From Chrysoperla carnea (taxonomy: Eukaryota > Arthropoda > Insecta > Neuroptera > Chrysopidae): a DNA stretch of 64,000 bases. Numbering within the stretch: the first letter of the stretch is position 1; each line of letters opens with the position of its first letter. The translations under genes were made by a program, and so were the position numbers. The stretch is taken from positions 48,431,172-48,495,171 of the forward strand of contig NC_058339.1 in the NCBI RefSeq assembly GCF_905475395.1. Reading direction: 5' to 3'. The notes beneath the pieces were generated by a model. That model had not been told where the DNA came from. It was given only the letters and a program-made list of their open reading frames with translations, and did not search any database. Below, one piece after another: positions 1 through 11,967 of the stretch.

Positions 1-1330
1 AATCTAAATTAAAACCGTAAATATTTTGTGTTTTCGTAATTTCTGACTCGAGTAAGCAAGAATTATGGTTATTGTCCATTCGTTTTATTATCAAGTAGAG
101 TAGCGGATATATATACTTTATCTACTGAAGTAACTGTTCTCTTAATACCTACCAACAACTTAAATGTAAAACAATTAAATTCTCTAAGTTTATAACTTTA
201 GAATGAGAATTATTGATATCTTAAATCGTTCACATTGACATAACTGTTTCAACTCATAAACTATCATCTATACACTTTATTGGAAATTATACAAGTCTAT
301 TTGTGGAATATTTTACAATATATAATGATCATGTAATACCATCAAATGGGTTGTTTAGTTGCAATGGGCAGTACATATGGAATTGGTTTAGGCAAAGCTT
401 TACATCGTTGCCAATATGTAATGTTTTATTAATCCACTATCATTACAATGACTGTTATTCTGTACCCATCGATTAGTTTGTAATAATATTCAAGTAAAAT
501 ATCGTTGACATAAAAGTTGTATTTAATGGCACAAGTGAAAATAAAAATGTATAAAAGACTATCTCATGGACTGGGTATTTTTGATTACAAGTGACAAGTA
601 TGTGGAAAAGGTTGAGAAACCACCACGTTGAATATTATCTACGTTTCTAATTTTACGATTGTAGTTGCTGTAAGGCTGTGAAAAGAAAATTGAATGTGAA
701 GTCTAATTTAAAGGAATTAAACATCAACCAAACATGCCTCTACCATTAGGGGCATGACCAAAAATCACGTTATCTTAATTGTATGTTCAATTTTAATTTT
801 GAACGATGATATTATATCTTTACGAAATTAGACAAAAAGTAAAAATAAAATTGTTGTAAAATTATACGCCTTAGATTAAGCTATCGCAAAATTTTATTAT
901 TATTAGATCATATGAGCTAAATAATATTCAAACTCATGTACTTTCGAAGTAAAAAAAAAGTATAATATAAATATTAAAATATTATGATGATTTACATTAT
1001 TTAAATAAATATTATTTTAAATCAATTTTTGTTCAAATGTTATTAATATAATATTTTTATTAAAATTTAGAGCAATTTATTTATTTATATTGAAATTAAG
1101 ACTAATCCAAATATCAGAATAAATAAATAATTCAATATTCAAATTGATTTCATATGTAACCGAATATTTTGATTTAGTAAAATTGTCAGAATATAAAATA
1201 TAATGATTACACCATGTATATATGAAATATATCAAGGTATACTAAGTTTAGTTCCAAGTTTGTAACGATAAAAAATATTGATGCTGTCAACAAAATTTTG
1301 GTATATGTATTCATTAAATCATCTAGTTAG

Positions 1331-1620
1331 TCCGTTTCCGGTTGTCCGTCTGCCTGTCCGTCTGGCATCATGATAACTCAAAAACGAAAAGAGATATCGT
1401 GCTTATAAGAGTTTTATAGGGTGCTTAGAGCGTAAACAGTAAGGTTGGGTTCGTAAATCAGCAACATAGGTCATTTGGGTCTTGAGTCCTTATTATCCAT
1501 CTTGTTAACCGATGGGTAAAAATGTTCCTTATAAACAAATAAACAACTTTTGTTTGAAACATTTTTTCATAAACATCACTGTTTATCCGTGAAGACGCAA
1601 ATTAGGTTACGAACGTATAG
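1331..1620 (+). repeat. Dispersed repeat, family A, copy 1
   Basis: This is a less AT-rich block that starts with TCCGTCTGCCTGTCCGTCTGG-like short repeats. From about 1522 to 1595 it reads TGTTCCTTATAAACAAATAA, then AACAACTTTTGTTTGAAAC, then a segment containing CATCACTGTTTATCCGTGA. The same order of words occurs in reverse complement at 33217-33280, so it is a multi-copy element. I see no terminal repeats or ORF and cannot assign a class. From memory, similar text is common in insect genomes. Confidence 0.6.
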
Positions 1621-1839
1621 TGTATACACGTATTGTATTTGTGTGTAAGAGGAGTGGATATTTTTCTTTATTCACATGCATTTACACTTTTACACACAAA
1701 AATTGACGATTGCGTTATCAACACTGTCTATACATATTTCAACAATTAACTCAGTCAATCATTTGTTTTCACTTGTTTTATTTTATATTATTATAGTCCA
1801 AGATAAATAGATAATGATATTGTGATATGATTGTGTTCT

Positions 1840-2111
1840 CAGTACCCCTTGCACGAATGAACCGATTTCGATTTGTTTTTGTTTGAAAGGTAGTTTGAGT
1901 GTTCTTAGCTATGTTTCAAAAAAGTTTGATCAGCCTTTGGCTAATTTTAGCTAGTTTGAATTAACATTCAAAGATTAAAACAAATCTGTTCGTCCTTTTA
2001 GGGCCTACAATGCCACAGACAGACACACAGATACACAAACAGCTTATAACCCCTTTACCCCTTTTCCTTAGTCGAGGATTATACTTACCCCTTTTCCTTA
2101 GTCGAGGATTA
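1840..2111 (+). repeat. Dispersed repeat with an internal 26 bp tandem duplication
   Basis: The segment from about 1850 reads GAACCGATTTCGATTTG, then TTTGAAAGGTAG, then GAGTGTTCTTAGC. The same word order recurs at 4560-4640 and, more diverged, at 8050-8110 and 57370-57440. This resembles the tail region of abundant insect non-LTR retroposons (GAACCGATTT...GAAAG), a comparison made from memory. At 2056-2081 and 2086-2111 a 26 bp unit containing TACCCCTTTTCCTTAGTCGA is duplicated exactly with a 4 bp spacer, which suggests a recent local duplication. Confidence 0.55.
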
Positions 2112-4499
2112 AAATAATCTCTTAATTAACCAAGTAATTTTTAAAAATTTTTACTATTTTTATTACAACTTTTCGAAATCTGCAGTTTCCAAATATTAAT
2201 TAAGGAAAGTCATTAATTTGAATATAAAAGACAGGCATAATAAATATCAAATATCAAATATCAACTACCAAAACCACAAGAAATAATAAATCAAAAAGTT
2301 CGGGAATATTAAACATATTACGTACAAGATGTTGTGCATCAAATTATTGGTACAGTTTAAAATATAATTACTTCTTTCCAATAATTATATCATATTTATA
2401 TATTTGTGAACAAATGTGCATTTTAAATTCTGTCAAGTTTTCTACATCGAGATATATAAATCATTTACACAAATGTATCTGTCCTTTTGTCCCACTCCAA
2501 AGCTAACTTCATTATTTAATGTAAAATGCAACAAAATCGGAATTTTCCGTAAAATTTGAAAAAGATAAATGTTGTATTATTTTAAAGGTAAATTCCATTA
2601 AAAGTATGAATATGTTTTTGGTCGCAGAAATGAGAAAGAATGTTTTATTTTTTCAGTCTATTTTTTATTTTGCATACGTTTCGATTCAAATTTGATGTTC
2701 ATCAGGCATCTAAAATTAACTAACACATGTGTATAAATCATAAAAGCTCATATTCAACACTAATTATCAATAAAAAGTATTAAGTACTAAAACATTAAAA
2801 GTATTATCAATTCTTGTTATAAATGGAAAAAAAATGCTTCTGCCAACCTACCTATTTACCTATTTTATCAAGTTTTCCGATAGTGGGTTTTTAACAGTAA
2901 TTTAATGCCCACAAATTTCATTCCTTCATTTCACGCATTTCAAAAGACACACAACTATAGACGCCTAGCTTACCTATTCTTCTGGTGTTCAATTTAAATT
3001 TCCCATCACTTAATAAAACTTACAGAAGGGTGTAGGTATTTGAAGTTAAACACAAAGTGTGGTACACAACCGAAGACAATTCCATATGCTTTGCAGAAAA
3101 GAAATTCATAAGCTTTGCAATATTTTATATTCTTCTTGATAGGCTAAATCTGAAAAAAATATATTGATCTATTCTTTTAAATAGCATTTACAAACTCAGA
3201 TTAGATTTCCTAACATATATTTCGTATAGAATCAAATTATTCGAACTCATAAGAACAATAAAACGCACCCAATTAACAAAAATTTAAATAACTGCTTCTC
3301 TAGTTTTTAAATAGTGAAAGAAGTGATATGAAGTACTTCACATATAGCAATGACTAAATTTTAAGAAAAAATCTAGAGAATCAAACTAAGTGCTAGTAGA
3401 AGGCGATGAATTTTTTATTCGGCTTCTAATCAACATGGATATATGTACGTAAAACTGAATCAACCACCAGATGTTTGGTCTAAAGTAGTAGGTGGATTAA
3501 TTTTAAATGAACATACCACTATCATATAATAATTTTCCGTTAATCAACTTTGACATGGAAATAACATTAGATATAATATAACCATCATCATTAGCTCATC
3601 TTCAAAGTCAAAAGCAAACCAACTATTTTGTTATGTTGTTGATAAAAACTTTACGATATAAACTTCTTTATACGTATAATATCATATCATCCATATATTA
3701 TACAGAGCTGAGTGTTGTAGCACGATTCAAAATTAACTTTTCCATATAAACAAATTGGTTAGGTAAAATATAGTTATCACGGAAACACATAACCAAAATA
3801 AACATTCAAAACCAGTGATTTAGGGTAGAATGTGATTTAAAACACAAAAAACTTTTTACTTTTGAAAATTATAAAACCTTATTTCCAGTTGCAAATAAAA
3901 GCACATAGATGATGATCCTCTAAGCTTTATCTAGTAAGTAAACTTTGCCTTCATAGATGTCATCATCTATAAATTTTAAGATGATTTAAAGTATATTTCT
4001 ATTCGGGATACTACACGTTACCCTATTATATAATGTGCCTTTTGATAAATATATTATTGACTATTATAAGGCGCCCTCTATTGTTCCTTGTGTCACCATA
4101 TTTCACTATCAAAATCATATTTCATATTTTTTTTAATAAATAATATTTTATGATCATATTAAATAAATGTTTTTTTTTTCTATAAAAAACAACTGGTAAA
4201 AACTCCGTGAAAAACTATATAAAAATATCATATATAAAACTAACCACCCAAAGAAAAATCCGTGAAAATCTGTTAAAAAAATATTATTTACAAAATTAAA
4301 AAAAATATTAAATGTCATTTGGATAAATATTCCGTCAATTGGAAATATAAATTGCTAGCTAATAACGAAATGTTTCAAAAAATTTTGTTTCCTTGGGATA
4401 ATTTTCACAGACCGATTTTTCTCAAATATTTTTTCAAGAATTCTTTTTAAGGGCCTGTAATTACAAAATTGTGAATTGGTGGTGGTTTTTTAACCTCCG

Positions 4500-4770
4500 A
4501 ACCAAAAAAGGGATGTTACAAGTTTGACCACTATGTGTGTCTATCTTTCTGTGTGTCTGTGTGTCTGCGGTTGAACCGATTTGGATTTGTTTTTTCGTTT
4601 GAAAGATAATTTAATGGAGAGTGTTCTTAGCATGGTTCAAGTGCGAGTTTAGGGTTCCAAGTCCGGGACAACTAAAAAATAGGCGATGATCCTAAAAATT
4701 GGTTCAGTTTCCTTAGAATAAGGTAAGTTAATAGAGAGTGTTCTTAGATACTTTTGAAGTGCGAGTTGAG
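4500..4770 (+). repeat. Dispersed retroposon-like repeat, second copy
   Basis: After TGTGTGTCTATC... and TGTGTGTCTGTGTGTCTGCG comes GTTGAACCGATTTGGATTTG, a TTTGAAAGATAATTTAATGG segment and GAGTGTTCTTAGC. These parallel the repeat at 1850-1920 in the same order. The phrase GAGAGTGTTCTTAG occurs twice within this copy (about 4617 and 4735), each followed by AAGTGCGAGTT, so it also carries an internal partial duplication. No ORF was found. Confidence 0.55.
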
Positions 4771-4894
4771 TAATTAATTAAATTGGGTAATTAATTTCAA
4801 ACTAAGAGTTCGATGAGCTAGAGACTTAAAAATTTAAACATAAATAAGAACTGGATGACAATGTATGAAAATGGGGAAAAGCGTGTTAAAAAGT

Positions 4895-5140
4895 AAAAAA
4901 TTTTAATTTAAATAAAACTATTTAATATACCGCGTTTTCAAAACGAGCTAAAAACTATAAAATAATTAAATTATTATAGGTATAAGTAATTGCAATGTAA
5001 AATTTAATGATAATTCCCGCTTTTTAACATTTAATTTTACATTACAATTATAATAAATAATTTAATTTTATACTTTTTATATTTAGATTTATATTTAGCT
5101 AGGAAATAAGTAGTTTTATCTTAACTTAGTAGCTTTTTAA
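4895..5140. mobile_element. Foldback (inverted-repeat) element, about 250 bp
   Basis: The two halves are imperfect reverse complements around a centre near 5015-5020. TAATTGCAATGTAAAATTTAATG (in the 4987-5010 area) pairs with the segment containing ACATTTAATTTTACATTACA at 5028-5047. The arms continue outward through AATTAAATTATTA and TAATTTAATTTTATA to AAATAAAAC at about 4910 and GTTTTATCTT at about 5113. No transposase is present, so it is either a MITE-like non-autonomous element or a local palindrome. The outer ends are diverged and no target duplication is certain. Confidence 0.55.
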
Positions 5141-6597
5141 ATTTTGACTGAAATTGTATTGCATCAAAACAATGATCTTAAAATCTACCTATCTCAAATT
5201 AACGATACCAACGTCATATGGTGCAATATTTTTAACTCTTACCGCTTTTATTTCATAATCATTATTCTGATACACCACATGAAACCATTAATAATATTCT
5301 CATATATTCTCACACCAGGAAAAATACACAAATATGATGTCGACAACACAATGATGAAGTCATCGCAGCGAACAGTAAAGCACTCGCAGTAGTAGAAGCT
5401 TTAATGAAAATCTGTTTGTATTCAACGTATAAAATATAACATAATCTTACTTGTGTTAAAAGCTCCCATTCTTGTGTATATTTATAAGTGTTTAAAATGC
5501 ATGATCCTTGGGTATAAAGATATGTAATACCACCAATGGTCCTATGGGCTTAAAAGAGACTCATTCAAACAGGAACATATAGTGAAATATATTATATTTT
5601 AGAAAATAATTCATTCGAACAACGATAGGAATTATTTTTAATGCTCCACCAAAAATGTAATCATGATTTTAAAAATGATTGTTGATGGTTTATCGTGTGA
5701 TAATAATTATATCATTGATTCCTTAATACTGTTCTTGTAGGCAAGATATTTATGAAAGTTGAGTTTTCAAAATAAGGAACCCCAAAATCCTTATTGCCGG
5801 ATAAAAATTTTTATAATGGAGCAGTACGTCTATCTCCTGACAGACTAAATATGTTTTTGTATACTCTTTGACTGAAGTCAAAAGTTTCCATAACGCTTTT
5901 TGTTCAAAGTTGACCACTTTTAATATTTGCAGATTTTAAAGAAATGATGTTATGCTTAGGAATGGGATAAAACTGCTAAGATAGCATCCACAAGGGAATT
6001 TGGAAAAATTCATAGAGCGAGCTTTCAAAAATATATTTATTCTCAAGCATGCGATAACTCCAGTAGTATAGCAAACTTCGTTGATGAATTTTTCTCTTTA
6101 ATTATCGATGTTACAAGTGGATACTACCTCAAAGATTTTATTGCTTAGAGTTAGCAAGCAAAAATCGCTTTATTGAAAATTTATCTCTAAATCGGCTTAT
6201 TTTGGAACAAATTCCTTAGAGATATTTGAGAAACAACAGTATAGAGTCTGTAAAGTTTAGAAATTGTAAACATTAAAACTATCCTATAAATGGATGGGGA
6301 TGTAAAGAAGGATGAATACAGCAATTTTCAAACCGGCTACTTCATTTTGGTTTTAGGTTTCGTGGGTGTGCATACTCCACCGGCTCCAGAATCGAATGAT
6401 TGAATTTTACAAAATATAATTTAGAGTAAAAAGTAAAGCAGATCTTAAGCTGTAGCCACTTCAACAACAACAAAAAGTCAAACAAGATCCCTGCCTTTTA
6501 TATAATCTAGCTCAAAATCATAGAAAACAAAAAAAATTTAATCATAAATTCAAAATTATTATTTATAATATTAAAAAATTTAAGTAGGTATCTCCTA

Positions 6598-7030
6598 ATG
6601 GGAAAATCATTTTGCTATGCGATCAATCGGAGTAAATCGAAATACGATAAAAGATTGAAACTAGGTTTCAGGAGGTGGTAAATAAATAACCGGATATGTA
6701 TAAATGAACTAACTAGTTCAATAAAATGTAAATTTAAACTACCATCAAAACGGAAGCATGCATTATTTAATATAAGTTCGTTTTGACATACATTTGAAGT
6801 ATACATAGTTAAAAAATATTGAATTCTATTAAGGGGGTAGAAAAACTACCCCTAAAATTACTTTTTTCAAATATCTCGAAAGCATACGAAGATATGGAAA
6901 AAAATTGTAAATAAAAAAAGTAGATATCAAAATTTTCCATATAATCATTTCTAATTACTTTTGACATATTTGTAATAATCAAATCTAATTAATATCTCAG
7001 CCTTATGATTGCCATATTGACTGTACCCAA
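6598..7030 (+). repeat. Dispersed repeat, family B, copy 1
   Basis: The left part reads AAAATCATTTTGCTATGCGAT, then AAACTAGGTTTCAGGAGG. The right part reads TCTCAGCCTTATGATTGCCA followed by TATTGAC (about 6992-7021). The same blocks in the same order occur at 45708-45965, and the right block also occurs near 60220. The class is unknown. No ORF or terminal repeat was seen. Confidence 0.45.
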
Positions 7031-7959
7031 AAATAATTTAAGTAAAATAACCATTTCGGGCTCCTCAAATAAGCACGAAACAAATTATAAGGAAAATAAA
7101 AACATGTAAACGAGAATAAAGATAGAAATTATTTTTATACTTTACGTAAATGAGAAAATAGCGTATTTTAATCACTTCATTAATTTCAAAACTGTATAAA
7201 TCTACCATTTATTTTTGTCACCGTAGTGTATATTATTAGAATTTTCTTAAAATATACCCTTAATAAAACAAAAGACACAATGAAATGTAATATACAGTAA
7301 ACTTAATAAATGATTTACATGATAAAATAATCCTTTTGGCGCTAAATATTCATGAATAAAAGTCGAAATACGATACAACAAGATACCCACATACACCGAC
7401 ACTCATACCCTCACACCATTCGTGATCGTTGTAACATGATTTATCATATCACCATTACTTAACCACCGTATCGCGATGTTTCTACTGTTTTCTACTTTCT
7501 ACCTCTAACGAACCTCATGGAACTAAACAACAGAAGAACGAAAATAATCGTGGTTTTTGTATTTAACACAGAAACACACATATACATAAAGCTCTGGTAG
7601 TGTTGAAAATATTTTATGAAATGTTATTAATAATATCACCACCATTATGTTTATAAGTTAGTTAGTTTATTTATTATCATAAAGTGGTGGTCTGTAATAA
7701 TATCTAACCAAAAATATTCTTAACGTGTGTATTTATTAAAATTTATTTAATATTACCTATTGTTTTGTTTAATTTCATTCGGTTAGAAATTGTTTCCATG
7801 TTTATCTCTCTGGGAACAATATGCTAAAGCTACTGCTTTACAACAAGCTTTCTGTAACAGTTAGACGTAGAAATTTTAAATATTATTCTTGAATGTAGGG
7901 AAGAATAGCTAAAATCGTACTATTTAACTTTAAAAAGGCTGTGTAACATTCTTATTCAC

Positions 7960-8250
7960 TTTTTAACTGACTTCAAATTCAAAAAAAGAGGAGGTTCTCA
8001 ATGCGACTCTATTTTTTTTATGCTTGTTACCTTAGAACTTTCGACTGGGTGAACCGATTTTGATGATTTTTTATTTATTTAAAAGCTGGTTATTTCCGTG
8101 TGGTTTCGTTTCGATTTGGTCCAGTTCTGACAATGGCATTCGGGAGAAAACCATACAATCTTAAATTTGCATTAAGTATGTGCGTGACAAATAACTCAAT
8201 ATCACGCCGGCCGATTTCGATGATTCGTTTTTTAGTGACAAATTAGTTAG
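7960..8250 (+). repeat. Retroposon-like repeat fragment
   Basis: This reads TTTTTAACTGACTTCAAATT..., then AAAAAGAGGAGGTTCTCAAT (7983-8002), then GGGTGAACCGATTTTGATGA (8049-8068) followed by a diverged GTTTGAAAG-type motif. A related fragment with AGGAGAAAGGTTCTCAATAA occurs at 31265-31284. From memory this resembles the 3' tail of RTE-like non-LTR retrotransposons, common in insects. No reverse transcriptase reading frame is visible here. Confidence 0.45.
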
Positions 8251-8622
8251 TGTACTTCTAATTCACTAAAAATCATAAAATAAAAAATTTTAACAAAAAA
8301 GAACAGGCTTAAAAAAAATCCTATTCCAAAACAAATTAATACCTATGTAGGTACTAAAAAGTAAAAAAATAACGATAATATAATGTAGTTACAATTATTG
8401 TCATTTGTCGGTGTCAGCCAAGTTAATGTAGCAAACTGTCACAGTTATTTTCTTGGACACCGACTCCAAAAATGACAATAATTTTCTTAAATCAAATTCT
8501 CTATGCAAATCAGACATTTGGCTACATACTGAAATTCAGTTATCAACGTAAATTTTAAGGTTTCTAATTTTTTTTTCAATTTCCTCACAGCTCATCTGGT
8601 AAATTATACATATTTATACATA

Positions 8623-8760
8623 TACAGGGTGTCTACTTAAGTTGGCTACATCTAGGAAATTTTTTTATCATAAGGTTTACTAAAAAAAAGTGTTCCTTAA
8701 AGAATCTCTGCTTTCAAAAATATTAGCATGCACTCACATATTCACTTTTAACATCTAATG
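8623..8760 (+). mobile_element. Left end of a degraded DNA transposon (CAGGGTGT terminus)
   Basis: TATACAGGGTGTCTACTTAA at 8622-8641 looks like the terminal inverted repeat of insect mariner/Tc1-like transposons, which often begin CAGGGTG next to a TA. It lies directly left of the transposase-like fragment at 8768-8959. I found no matching right terminus in the following kilobase, so the element is probably internally deleted and truncated. Confidence 0.4.
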
Positions 8761-8767
8761 TACAGGA

Positions 8768-8959
8768 TTGTTCAGAAAATTAAAAAGTTTGATAGGAATG
8801 TTAGTAGTTGTTAGAAATGTAGACCATTTAGTACAGATAATATGGGACATGGTTCAAGAAATGACTCCCGAGATATGTAGGAGTGTATTTAAAGAATTTT
8901 GTAAAAGAACAATTACATGTATGGACCGCGAAGGAACAGAACAAGATATAAATATGTAG
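8768..8959 (+). pseudogene. Remnant of a transposase C-terminus
   Basis: The open frame ends with the pattern ITWDMVQEMTPEICRSVF-like text (actual: IIWDMVQEMTPEICRSVF), then KEFCKRTITCMDREGTEQ. The spacing of TPE, CR, VF..F..R and a Cys before an acidic/Gly tail matches the helical end of insect DDE transposases of the Tc1/mariner superfamily, as known for that family. No catalytic DDE residues are present because only the last ~50 residues survive. The frame-opening codon at 8768 is TTG, so this is not an intact gene. The class assignment is inference from family resemblance. Confidence 0.45.
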
Positions 8960-10374
8960 TTCAAGTATTATTCAAGTCGCAAAACGTCATAAAAGTCTCA
9001 TAAAGGCCTGTAAATTTTGTATATATCGAGGAGTTTTTTTAATTTTAAATGTGTTTGAAAAAAAGGCAATTTTTTCCACATAATTGTTAAATATACCTAA
9101 GCTGCCATAAGGGCTTGAAAATCCTTCTTGAGGGTTTTACTGGGATTTTGTGGTTAAAATAATACTCTATCTCTATATTTCTTTTCATTTTTTTATTTTT
9201 TATTTAATACTCTATCTTCAGTCTAAAGAAATCGTCCATTGGTTATTATCTTTTTAAAATAATTATACTTCTTTTTTAATTGAAAATTGTTACCTTCTTG
9301 TTTCCAAAATATGAAGTTTGTGTATAAAAAATGTTCCAACTCATTTCAAATCCATAGAATCCATTCATTTCAAATCTAGAGGGAAAAATATTTCTTTATT
9401 TCATTTCACCAAATTGCCATTATTAAAACTTTAAATGATTATTTTTTAAATATTATATTCGTTTCATTTTTATTTGAAAACCACTTTAATTTCTGTTCTT
9501 GAAAAAATAAAAATTAATAACAGTTTTTAAAAGGAAAATTCATAAAAGTTATAGAAAAAAATAAAAATAAAGTCATTGACATCATCTAGTTGTGTATTTT
9601 TTCGTAAAAATATGACATGAATATGAATCTTCTACACTGTGGCTTTAAAATGAAAAGAAAAATCATTTTGATATTCGGAAAGAAGAAAAAAAAGAAAAAC
9701 AATTCATTCATGTAATTTTTTCTCTACTTCTATTTTCATATTTTAAACAGAAATTTTTTCAACAGAAATATGACTTCATAAAGAGAGAAAGAAATATTAC
9801 AATTGTTTTTAATGCGATACTGAATAAAACAAATTTTATAAACAAAATGCAAGGCAAATAAATAATATTTATCTAGTGTTTTTTCTTAATTATTTGATAA
9901 TTAACAGGTTTAAAACGGTGTTTTTAAATTTACGTGATTAAATATTAAATAGGTATTTTTTCCGTATTTCAAAGTGTAGGACCCAAACAGACAAACGGAA
10001 AAAACAGGTCTTGATTTAATCAGGTCCCATCTCTTTAAAGAGTTCTTTTAAAAAAGAGAAAAGGTAAATGTGTACTAAAATGTTGGTTTGAAAAAAGTAA
10101 AACAATCAAGTAACATTAAAAAAACGCTTTAAATGCGTAACTTTCAAATAATTTTGAAAAACATCAAAATATACAAGTTAATCCAAAATAATGATTAAAT
10201 CCCATAGATATTCTTACTTAAATATACTATCCTAGCTTATAGGTAGGAAATTTGAATGATCATTGCATTTTTGTTTTGGGTATTGCTAATGTTCATTTAA
10301 CATAATAAAAACAAAATTATTGTGGCCAGCCTCGATATTTACTATCTTCGAGAGCTGACTACTCCTTTTTCAAT

Positions 10375-10435
10375 ACTTCTAAGCTTCGAGGTCCTGGGGC
10401 AATGCCCTATGATAGCTACGCCACTGAACGTAATT
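10375..10435. repeat. Short retroelement-like fragment
   Basis: The segment includes GGTCCTGGGGCAATGCCCTA and then AGCTACGCCACTGAACG. The phrase GGGGCAATGCCC...GCTACGCCACTG resembles a motif I recall from animal interspersed repeats. It is a GC-richer island in AT-rich DNA. It lies inside a 73-codon open frame (10322-10543, opening with GTG) that I consider non-coding. Confidence 0.3.
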
Positions 10436-11914
10436 ATAAATCATGTCAAATCAGTCGTTTACAACGTCACAAAAATAGCAGATTCTATACAAATACGGCA
10501 AACTGAAAATGTGAAACTGATTAAACAATTTTACACTATTTGAACATGTAAAAATAATTATTAAAAACATTTCCGATTTGTATATTTAATTTGATTAAAA
10601 CATTGTGAATAAATTATTTCTCTACAGTATGGTCCAAATTATAACAGCAAAACATCATCAAATGATAGATAACGATAAAAAATGATAATTTCTTAGTATA
10701 GTCGAGAAAGGATCTTTTTCTAGATAATGTGTGTTGAATATTCAGAAAAAATTGGGCACATAATCCCCGTAAATTTCTAATCACAACAATTTCTCTATCG
10801 CTGGTCTTAAGTCTTAAATTATGAAATATACTGGGCTCAGTACTGTGAAATTTTCAATTTTCTTAAGCAATCTATTTGGAATTACTCACAAAAATATGGT
10901 TTTTTCTTCCAAAATTTCAAGACTCACTGTACACTGTATTTAAATAAAGCATAAAAGTGCATTAAATAATTCTCTCTCCTCCTGATTGGGATTCGAATCT
11001 TGATATCGATATATTTTTCCCATATATCAACCGACCACTTTAGTAGGAAAGGAGCAGGGTAGACCGGGACTAGTTGAGCAAGTTTTAGATTTCAAAGTTG
11101 TAGATCCTAATCATATTTATTTGATGCATATCTCGATAGATAGCCAATATATTCCATAACATAGGTCTTTTAGAGCAATTTCAATATCTCTTGTAGTTTT
11201 GGTGACAACTAGCAAGGGTATGGGCCACAAAAAATACTGTTTCATGTGTTTTGGGATATTGAAGGGTAAATGGATAATTTTTTTTAAAAGTGCCTCATTG
11301 CTGTTACTACGATAAGGCGTTAATTTACATGAAACAGAAAGAGACATAATTTTTAAAAAGGGGCATTCTGTTAAATTTCCTACAAGAATCAAATTTAAAA
11401 TTCAAAATAACTCTTTAACCGAATAGCCATTGTGCTTAATCATATATCCTGTTGGCTAAGTTTATTACATGTGGTAATACATTAGAGATGGCAACCATGA
11501 TTGGGCTTTGTTTTTAATCTAGAAAATATTCTTGATATTAGTGTATTTTCTGACTGCATATAGTGGTCGTGAAAATATTCAGAATTTGATGTATTTGCTA
11601 CAACAAAATCACATTTTATAAATTAAAGCATATAATAAACGGAAGCTATACATTTTTTTAAAGCTAATATTCTATACTTTTCATGACCCTACATTTTTTG
11701 AGTAGGTAATATTTTATACTTTCCATGACTCTACATTTTTTTTTTTTGTCTTTGCTGAGTTATCGAATGAATTAATTGCTACAGGGTATAACCTCGCATA
11801 CGAATTCAGTCGATGTATCAAAAGCTAGTCGTTTAAGCCAGTGGGACCCAATTTTTATATTTTGTGAATCAAAATTACTCTAGAAAACGGTTTATGTCCA
11901 AAGAAACTCAAAAA

Positions 11915-11967
11915 TTTTTTCCCGTTAAGCAGTACCCCGATTTTTTTCCTGTTAAGCAGTACCCCGT
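11915..11967. repeat. Tandem duplication, about 26 bp x 2
   Basis: A unit containing GTTAAGCAGTACCCCG preceded by a run of T and CCC/CCT occurs twice in direct succession (11915-11940 and 11941-11967), with one or two differences. It is a simple local duplication with no coding content. Confidence 0.8.

Noticed and set aside
2670..2707. A second CTGATGA...GAAAC arrangement on the minus strand, hammerhead-like at first sight
   Set aside because: Stem II between the core boxes does not pair properly at its base, and stem I fails when U16.1/H17 are placed correctly, so the fold is not supported.
10981..11005. GGGATTCGAATCTTG, like a tRNA B box
   Set aside because: No A box, acceptor stem or cloverleaf can be built around it.
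11048..11400. GCAGGGTAGACCGGGACTAG followed by a 91-codon minus-strand frame
   Set aside because: The opening words look like a repeat motif, but no second copy occurs in the window and the frame is not protein-like.
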